From ZLKRG08 sp046091905 (GTDB taxonomy: Bacteria > Actinomycetota > Actinomycetes > Nanopelagicales > Nanopelagicaceae): DNA of 10,140 nt. Every line of letters begins with the position of its first letter. Position 1 is the stretch's first letter. The DNA lies in NCBI GenBank assembly GCA_046091905.1, contig JBJTCN010000029.1, positions 1 to 10,140 on the forward strand, in the 5' to 3' direction. This document shows, in pieces, positions 5,071 to 10,140 of the stretch. The notes beneath the pieces are model-generated. The model was not told where the DNA came from and made no database searches. It saw only the letters and a program-made list of their open reading frames with translations. Position numbers and translations under genes: made by a program.

Positions 5071-7545
5071 ATGTACTTAAAGCCGCATTTGAGACGGAGC
5101 GCACTTTTTCTAACTTTGGCGATGCAAGTTTTACTCATATCTAACAGCGCATATGCTGCTGCCGAAACCAAGATTGAAAAGATCATAAACACCGGCCAGA
5201 ACGTAGCCATTGATACCACGCTCTACCTGCCAAGTAAGGTTCCGGCACCGGCGGTAATGATTGCGCATGGATTTGGCGGAAGTAAAAATTCCGTTACCGA
5301 GCAAGCTCGCGAATTAGTTGCAAAAGGCTATGTAGTACTAACTTGGTCAGCTCGAGGTTTTGGCAAGTCCACTGGATTGATTTCGATGAATTCAATAAAC
5401 GGAGAAGTTGCAGATAGCAAAGCGCTGATTGATTATCTAGCGAAAGATTCGCGAGTAAAAAATAACACTGGTGATCCAGTAGTTGGAATTATGGGAAGTT
5501 CATATGGTGGAGCCAATGCGCTACTTACTGCTAGCCAAGATTCACGGATTGATGCGGTAATCGCAGATATCACTTGGAATAATTTAGAAAACGCGCTCTT
5601 TCCGCAGAGTGTGATTGGTTCAAAAGAACCGGGTCCATTTAAGAAAGTTTGGGCTGGTTCATTCTTTACCGCTGCCTCATTTCAAAATGCATTCTTAGGC
5701 GAATGCGGTTCTTTCGAGGCTAAATGGTGCGATTCTTATAAGAACGCCGCACTTTATGGCTTACCTAATGTGGCAGAGCGCAAAATGTTAGCCGAGGTAT
5801 CTCCGGTAAATTATTTAAATAAAATTGCGGCACCAACTTTAATTACCCAAGGCGAAGCTGATTCACTCTTTCCGCTATCTGATAGCGCCGCCACTGCAGC
5901 TGCAATTGAAGAAGCTAACCCAAAACTTTCGTTAGCCATGATCTGGCATGCCGGTGGCCATGATGGCGGCGTTGATGAATCTAAGTATTTAATGGCGCAA
6001 TATCTAAAATGGTTTAATAAATATTTGAAGCGTGAGTCAATTGATTTTCCAAGATTTCAATACACCAACACCAATGGCTCAATTTCGCTACAAGATTCCA
6101 CGGTAATTCCGCGGACCTTCGAAAGTAGCAAATTACCTAGCGAAACACCATTCGTGGCTTTGCCATTAATTTCACCAGTTACTGCAATGTCCTATCCAAT
6201 TGGCGGTATTCCAACTGCGATTTCATCGCTACCTGGAATTGGTTCAGCCGGAAGTTTGGCAACCCGAGTCGTGTCTGGAATCTCAGGATTTAGCCCGGCA
6301 TTCTTGCCGGGGCAGAGCGCATTTTTAGAGAGCGCACCACTATCTAAACCTCTAACTATTGTTGGCAATTCAAAGGTTAAGGTGCGCATTACTAGCACCA
6401 CTGGTGATGCCACTTTATTCTTCTCATTAGTTGTAAAAAGCAAGAGCGGCGCTATCAATCAACCAAATGGAATTGTGGCGCCAGTTAGATTAACTAACAT
6501 TCCAGCAAGCGGCGTAGATGTAGAGGTGCGCTTACCGAGCGTGGTTCTTGATGCAGCCGTAGGCGATTCCATTGCCGTAGGAATTTCAAGCACTGATCAA
6601 GGTTATGAACTACCGAAGACTTCGCGCTTCTATTCAGTAGCTGTAATTTCACCACTGCAATATCAATCGGTAACCGGAACCTCTGCTAAAAATTCCAGCG
6701 CGTTATTTGTTTGGCCGATCGCAGTATTCATTACCTTACTTATTGCCATCATTTTTGTACGTATGCGACGACCAAAGCGAACCTTGACGACAAAAGCAGA
6801 TGGCGCGCTAGTTGAAGTTTCTGAGCTTTCAAAAGTTTATAAAGATGGGTACAAAGCTGTTTCTGAGCTCTCATTTAAAGTCGAAGGCGGACAAGTTGTT
6901 GGTCTGCTTGGCCCAAATGGCGCCGGCAAAACCACCACGCTACGTATGTTGATGGGGCTAATTTTCCCAACTGAAGGTGCTATCTATTTAAATGGTCGCG
7001 CCATATATCCAGGCTCACCTGCGCTAGCTAATTTAGGTAGCTTTGTAGAAGGCCCTGGCTTTTTGCCGCATCTTTCTGGCCGCGAAAATTTAGATCTCTA
7101 CTGGAAATCTATTGGTCGCGATGGCGATAACCATCTAGCCGAAGTAGTTGCGATTACTAAGTTAGGAACCGCGCTAGATAAGAAGGTGCGCTCTTACAGC
7201 CAAGGTATGCGCCAGCGTTTGGCAATCGCCCAAGCTATGTTAGGTATGCCAGATCTATTGGTTTTAGATGAACCGACAAATGGTTTAGATCCACAACAGA
7301 TCGCAGAGATGCGCCAAGTACTCAAGGATTATGCCAAGACTGGGCGCACCGTCATCATCTCTTCACATTTACTTGCAGAGGTGCAGCAGACCTGTAGCCA
7401 TGTAGTTTTGATGCATCGCGGCAAGTTAATTGCATTTGGACCAATGAAGAAGATTTTGACTAAGAATCGCAAAGCCAGAACTCTGGAAGAGATCTTCTTA
7501 GAGTTAATTGGAGATGATTTAGTGATTGGAAAGGTGCAGCCATGA
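5071..7545 (+). CDS. Exported S15/CocE-type alpha/beta hydrolase fused to an ABC transporter ATPase
   Basis: The 824-residue chain joins five parts. (1) Signal peptide, about 1-30, with cleavage near AYA. (2) Alpha/beta hydrolase, about 35-325: oxyanion-region HGFGG (66-70), nucleophile Ser144 in GSSYGG, probable acid Asp264 (GEADSLFP) and base His297 (GGHDGG), resembling peptidase S15/CocE enzymes. (3) Beta-rich region, about 410-525, like the S15 C-terminal jelly roll. (4) One membrane helix, about 544-564, followed by RMRRPKR, which places what follows in the cytoplasm. (5) ABC ATPase, about 580-820: Walker A GPNGAGKTT (614-622), signature YSQGM (709-713), Walker B LLVLDEP (729-735), D-loop GLD and His766. 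The Q-loop position is Glu660. The frame is continuous, so this is a true fusion of an external hydrolase to an internal motor domain. A permease follows with a 4-base overlap. The substrate is unknown; peptides are plausible. Confidence 0.9.
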   Translation: MYLKPHLRRSALFLTLAMQVLLISNSAYAAAETKIEKIINTGQNVAIDTTLYLPSKVPAPAVMIAHGFGGSKNSVTEQARELVAKGYVVLTWSARGFGKSTGLISMNSINGEVADSKALIDYLAKDSRVKNNTGDPVVGIMGSSYGGANALLTASQDSRIDAVIADITWNNLENALFPQSVIGSKEPGPFKKVWAGSFFTAASFQNAFLGECGSFEAKWCDSYKNAALYGLPNVAERKMLAEVSPVNYLNKIAAPTLITQGEADSLFPLSDSAATAAAIEEANPKLSLAMIWHAGGHDGGVDESKYLMAQYLKWFNKYLKRESIDFPRFQYTNTNGSISLQDSTVIPRTFESSKLPSETPFVALPLISPVTAMSYPIGGIPTAISSLPGIGSAGSLATRVVSGISGFSPAFLPGQSAFLESAPLSKPLTIVGNSKVKVRITSTTGDATLFFSLVVKSKSGAINQPNGIVAPVRLTNIPASGVDVEVRLPSVVLDAAVGDSIAVGISSTDQGYELPKTSRFYSVAVISPLQYQSVTGTSAKNSSALFVWPIAVFITLLIAIIFVRMRRPKRTLTTKADGALVEVSELSKVYKDGYKAVSELSFKVEGGQVVGLLGPNGAGKTTTLRMLMGLIFPTEGAIYLNGRAIYPGSPALANLGSFVEGPGFLPHLSGRENLDLYWKSIGRDGDNHLAEVVAITKLGTALDKKVRSYSQGMRQRLAIAQAMLGMPDLLVLDEPTNGLDPQQIAEMRQVLKDYAKTGRTVIISSHLLAEVQQTCSHVVLMHRGKLIAFGPMKKILTKNRKARTLEEIFLELIGDDLVIGKVQP

Positions 7546-8390
7546 GTTATCAAGCATCCAAAACTCTGCCATTTTCCGTTGAGCTATATCGCCAATTAAA
7601 GCGTAAGCGCACCGCATTTGCTTATGGCTTTGTGCTCTCGCTGCCAATTTTGGTGGCGATCGCAGTTAAGTTTGGCCCATCTGGAAATAGCGGCGGGCCG
7701 ACTCGTTTAGGTTCTGGCACTGCAGATTTAATTGGTTTAGCTACTGTCGGCGCGGCAAATTTTACGGTTACGATGCTTTATTTTGCCACGCCATTTTTAT
7801 TGGTCACTGTGATTGCACTCTTTAATGGCGATACCGTAGCTAGCGAAGCTTCTTGGTCAACTCTAAGATATCTACTTGCTGCGCCGGTGCCGCGCACTAG
7901 ATTACTAATTCAGAAGATTAAAGTTAGCTTGACGCTTTCCCTGATTGCGATTTTGTTGATGCCACTTTCATCAACTATTGTGGGCTTAATTGCCTTTGGT
8001 AATGCACCGTTACAAACACCACTTGGCGCCACCTTTGAAATTTCCGTTGCGCTAACCCGCATTGCAATTATTACTGCCTACCTAGCAATTTCATTGCTCT
8101 TTGTGGCGGGCCTGGCTTTCTACTTAAGTGTACGCACCGATGCACCACTAGGTGCGGTGGGCGTGGCGGTCGGTATTTCGATTCTGCTTAATATTCTGGA
8201 TGCCATCTCTGCGCTCGGCCGAATTCGCGAATGGCTACCGGTGCACTATGCATTCTCTTGGTTTGATGCGCTCTCTAATTCAATTGATTGGAGCATCATG
8301 ATCAGAGGCGGCAGCTACTGCCTGATCTGGGGGATTGCGTTATACGCGCTAGCTATTAATCGCTTCGCGCATAAAGATGTCACTTCCTGA
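7542..8390 (+). CDS. ABC-2 type transporter permease
   Basis: The 282-residue protein is the likely membrane half of the transporter whose ATPase ends the preceding gene. Six hydrophobic segments fit ABC-2 permeases: about 26-43, 70-95, 128-150, 170-193, 198-221 and 254-272. The cytoplasmic motif between segments 2 and 3, SEASWSTLRYLLAAPVPR (residues 100-117), is the family's typical region contacting the ATPase. Its ATG overlaps the upstream TGA (ATGA at 7542-7545), and AAGGTG a few bases before (7531-7536) can serve as ribosome binding site. Coupled translation would give matched amounts of the two subunits. Family resemblance is to BcrB-like and related exporter permeases, in line with the BcrA/LanF-like ATPase. 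The transported substrate cannot be read from the sequence. Confidence 0.88.
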   Translation: MSYQASKTLPFSVELYRQLKRKRTAFAYGFVLSLPILVAIAVKFGPSGNSGGPTRLGSGTADLIGLATVGAANFTVTMLYFATPFLLVTVIALFNGDTVASEASWSTLRYLLAAPVPRTRLLIQKIKVSLTLSLIAILLMPLSSTIVGLIAFGNAPLQTPLGATFEISVALTRIAIITAYLAISLLFVAGLAFYLSVRTDAPLGAVGVAVGISILLNILDAISALGRIREWLPVHYAFSWFDALSNSIDWSIMIRGGSYCLIWGIALYALAINRFAHKDVTS

Positions 8391-8451
8391 CGCGCGATGA
8401 TCTACATCCAGCTGCGAAATATCTTCTTACTACTAACCGGGAAGGGCCAGC

Positions 8452-8787
8452 TTATTTGGTCTCCAGAGCTAATTTAAGTTCTGTTAGCCCATCATTAAGT
8501 AGCGTCAAAATCAGATCCCGATCAACTGAACCATATTTATGGACAAGATGATTTCGTAAACTAATTACATTGCTCCATCTAGTAAAGGGAATATTTGCTT
8601 TAGTTGCTGCGGTCATATTATTGACTGCTTCGCCAATTATCACTAAGTTATAGAGAATCGCATCATAGAAGACAGTTTTTAAGTACTCATCTCTTTCATA
8701 CATATAAAAGGAATCTTTAAATGAATCAATCTTTGTGATCGCGTTTAAAATGTCTTCAATTCTGATTAAGTCTGGGCGGGGATTCAT
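8452..8787 (-). CDS. hepT: HepT-like HEPN toxin (DUF86)
   Basis: HepT proteins are HEPN-fold ribonucleases that inhibit growth until their partner MntA modifies a tyrosine with AMP. The 111-residue all-helical protein fits the family in length and sequence: LYNLVIIGEAVNNM (45-58) and the catalytic R-x4-H-x-Y motif, seen as RNHLVHKY with Arg78, His83 and Tyr85. Tyr85 corresponds to the tyrosine that MntA AMPylates in the Shewanella pair. The start ATG overlaps the antitoxin stop by 4 bases (8784-8787), so antitoxin and toxin are translationally coupled with the antitoxin made first. It converges on the ABC permease gene across a 61-base gap in which I see no convincing terminator. All motif residues are present, so the toxin appears functional. 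Confidence 0.88.
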   Translation of the reverse strand: MNPRPDLIRIEDILNAITKIDSFKDSFYMYERDEYLKTVFYDAILYNLVIIGEAVNNMTAATKANIPFTRWSNVISLRNHLVHKYGSVDRDLILTLLNDGLTELKLALETK

Positions 8788-9296
8788 AGCGGAATTGCAT
8801 CACGCAACGCCGACTTTCTGACCTCACTTATCAACAGGTGCTCAATTCCGATATCAACTCGAACACCGACCATCCTCTTTATTGCATGATGGCATTTGTA
8901 AATATCCAGCACATTTGCGCCATCAACTCTCTGCACCAAAATATCCAAATCGCTCATATCGTCATCATCTCCGCGCGCCACGGATCCGAAGATTCGAATA
9001 TTGGTTGCGCCAGCTGAATGCAGCAGGTTTCTAATCTCTCCTCGGTGCACCTGGACTCGCTTATAGAGATCGCTTCGCTTGTAGATTTTCTTTGTTTTCT
9101 TAACGTCCAGAACTAGATCAAAGCCATTTGCTTTGAGCAGGCGGATAAGTGTGTCCACTGATGGAGTTTTGGTACCTGCTTCATATTTAGCGACCGCCGC
9201 TTGATTGGTACCTGCGCGTTCGGCAACTTGTTTCTGAGTAAGCAGCGATGTTTTGCGCGCATTGATAAGTAGAAGCGGGACTGGGTCGTGTGCCAT
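8784..9296 (-). CDS. mntA: XRE-HTH/nucleotidyltransferase fusion antitoxin (MntA-like)
   Basis: The 170-residue protein has two domains. Residues 5-60 form an XRE helix-turn-helix (LLTQKQVAERAGTNQAAVAKYE at 18-39, then TPSVDTLIRLL). Residues 80-165 form a minimal nucleotidyltransferase with the complete GS-x10-D-x-D motif: Gly104-Ser105 to Asp116 and Asp118, plus a third acidic residue, Asp148, in VRVDIG. MntA antitoxins neutralise HepT by transferring AMP to its tyrosine; the classic Shewanella MntA lacks an HTH. Here the fused HTH would let the antitoxin repress its own operon as well. Two related palindromes directly upstream are good operator candidates. The ATG at 9296 has no Shine-Dalgarno site but lies 6 bases after a TATATT -10, which suggests a leaderless message. 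The hepT toxin gene overlaps its 3' end. Confidence 0.88.
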   Translation of the reverse strand: MAHDPVPLLLINARKTSLLTQKQVAERAGTNQAAVAKYEAGTKTPSVDTLIRLLKANGFDLVLDVKKTKKIYKRSDLYKRVQVHRGEIRNLLHSAGATNIRIFGSVARGDDDDMSDLDILVQRVDGANVLDIYKCHHAIKRMVGVRVDIGIEHLLISEVRKSALRDAIPL

Positions 9297-9348
9297 ACGA
9301 AAAATATACCTGTACAGGCATAAATTGGATATGTCTGTACAGACATAT
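9297..9348 (-). promoter_or_regulatory. Promoter and two palindromic operators of the mntA-hepT operon
   Basis: On the - strand, -10 TATATT (9308-9303) lies 6 bases before the mntA ATG. With a 17-base spacer the -35 would be TATCCA (9331-9326), a weak match. Operator 2 is a perfect 20-base palindrome, ATATGTCTGTACAGACATAT (9329-9348). Operator 1 (9304-9323) has a perfect 10-base core, CCTGTACAGG (9309-9318), and agrees with operator 2 at 16 of 20 positions. Centres are 25 bases apart. Operator 1 covers the -10 and spacer, and operator 2 touches the -35, so binding by the antitoxin HTH should block transcription. Confidence 0.65.
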
Positions 9349-9368
9349 TGTGGAGGAGGCCTACAGAT

Positions 9369-10140
9369 TTATTGCTGGGGATCGTTGGTGACAGGATTGA
9401 AGTCTCCGTAGACGCGCACAGAATCGCCAACGCCAAAACCTGATGCCCATAATTTATCTACGAATGCGCCCAGCATACGTACACATCCATGCGATGCCGG
9501 ATACCACCAGACATAGTTATCGCTTTCAACTCCGTGGATAGCCTGTCCTTTATTAAAGAACATTGGGCGATACATCCAGCCATCGGGAATTGAGATTGAT
9601 TCATACCAGCGATTAACCTTCCAGCCAACTTTAAAGTTACCGACTTCGGTTGGAGTCACAGCTGTACCGGTAGATACAATTGAAATTTCATAGTCTTTAC
9701 GGGCATCGTCCATGATCCAAATCACGCTCTGACAAGTTTTATTTACATTTAAACCTTTTACATAATCTTCACTTAAATTAAAATTCGCATTTGTTGCAGC
9801 CAGAAACATGATCTCGCGCTGTTCAAATTCAATCGGGTAGTCACGGTTAGCATCGCGTTCAGTTAATTCACGCCAGATACAAAATCCCTGTCTGGTGCGC
9901 TGGCCCCATTTACCATCAACTTTGCCCGCCGGAATTCCTAAATCCAGCAGCGCCTGCTGCACACCTTCTGGCGTTACTTTGATTGCGCTAATTGAATCAG
10001 CTGGTGCATCTGGCAGCACCAAAATAGTTGCCGGTGGGTTTTTATAGCTATCCGCTAATTCACTCTGATCAAAGTAGAAATACTCATAACCAAATTTGGA
10101 AACACCTGCTAGCGCAACAATCGATACCACTAACCAGATG
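9369..10140 (-). CDS. L,D-transpeptidase with peptidoglycan-binding-like region (5' partial)
   Basis: L,D-transpeptidases form 3-3 cross-links in peptidoglycan or attach proteins to it, acting outside the membrane. The YkuD-type active site is complete: IHG with His199, then SHGCVRM with His214 and catalytic Cys216, numbered from the GTG at 10130. Residues 53-90 (GVQQALLDLGI, VDGKWGQRT) resemble a PG_binding_1 domain. The frame stays open to the right edge, reading Ile-Trp-Leu before that GTG, so the N-terminus lies outside. The visible beginning (LVSIVALAGV) is hydrophobic and is probably the end of a signal sequence or membrane anchor. The gene is on the same strand as the mntA-hepT pair and ends 72 bases before it. 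No terminator hairpin is evident in that gap. Confidence 0.88.
   Translation of the reverse strand, partial: IWLVVSIVALAGVSKFGYEYFYFDQSELADSYKNPPATILVLPDAPADSISAIKVTPEGVQQALLDLGIPAGKVDGKWGQRTRQGFCIWRELTERDANRDYPIEFEQREIMFLAATNANFNLSEDYVKGLNVNKTCQSVIWIMDDARKDYEISIVSTGTAVTPTEVGNFKVGWKVNRWYESISIPDGWMYRPMFFNKGQAIHGVESDNYVWWYPASHGCVRMLGAFVDKLWASGFGVGDSVRVYGDFNPVTNDPQQ

Noticed and set aside
8391..8451. Terminator or small RNA between the permease and hepT genes
   Set aside because: Only a 4-base stem (CTTC/GAAG) without a T-run was found, and no tRNA-like cloverleaf.

Overview
This window reads as a compact, fairly AT-rich (mid-40s % GC by eye) chromosomal segment of an actinobacterium. Three things support this: the pgsA / cinA / clgR neighbourhood typical of actinobacteria, the ClgR sequence itself, and several start codons that sit directly behind -10-like hexamers, as leaderless actinobacterial mRNAs do. 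Low GC, short intergenic gaps and overlapping genes together fit a streamlined freshwater lineage such as acI (Nanopelagicales, Planktophila-like). The lineage is inferred from style and synteny, not from a marker gene.

Layout. Positions 1-3912 (+ strand) hold housekeeping and regulatory genes: the 3' part of pgsA (phospholipid synthesis), enzyme I of the sugar phosphotransferase system (ptsI) between pgsA and cinA, a stand-alone CinA C-terminal (NMN amidase) domain, the Clp-protease regulator ClgR with a C-terminal Ala-Ala, a TetR-type regulator and a small DUF805 membrane protein. Positions 3899-8390 form an envelope module. A secreted copper type II (PHM/DBH-like) monooxygenase on the - strand is divergent from a large + strand gene that joins an exported S15/CocE-type serine hydrolase, a beta-sandwich domain, one membrane helix and a cytoplasmic ABC ATPase in a single chain. 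Its ABC-2 permease partner follows with a 4-base overlap. The ATPase has a Glu where most ABC proteins have the Q-loop Gln, as in BcrA/LanF peptide-antibiotic immunity transporters.

Positions 8452-9296 (- strand) hold a HepT/MntA-type toxin-antitoxin pair whose nucleotidyltransferase antitoxin carries an N-terminal XRE helix-turn-helix. Just upstream are two related palindromes, one a perfect 20-base palindrome, placed over the predicted promoter; they look like operators for the antitoxin's own HTH. Positions 9369-10140 (- strand) hold an L,D-transpeptidase with a peptidoglycan-binding-like region, which runs off the right edge.

How it fits together: the most notable assembly is the hydrolase-ABC fusion with its permease and the divergent copper monooxygenase. 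The shared 56-base promoter region contains an inverted repeat touching both predicted promoters. A role in sensing, cleaving or exporting extracellular peptides or antibiotics is an inference from the domains. The toxin-antitoxin pair is the best supported regulatory story in the window. No tRNA, rRNA, CRISPR array, insertion sequence or gene-free stretch over 300 bases was seen.
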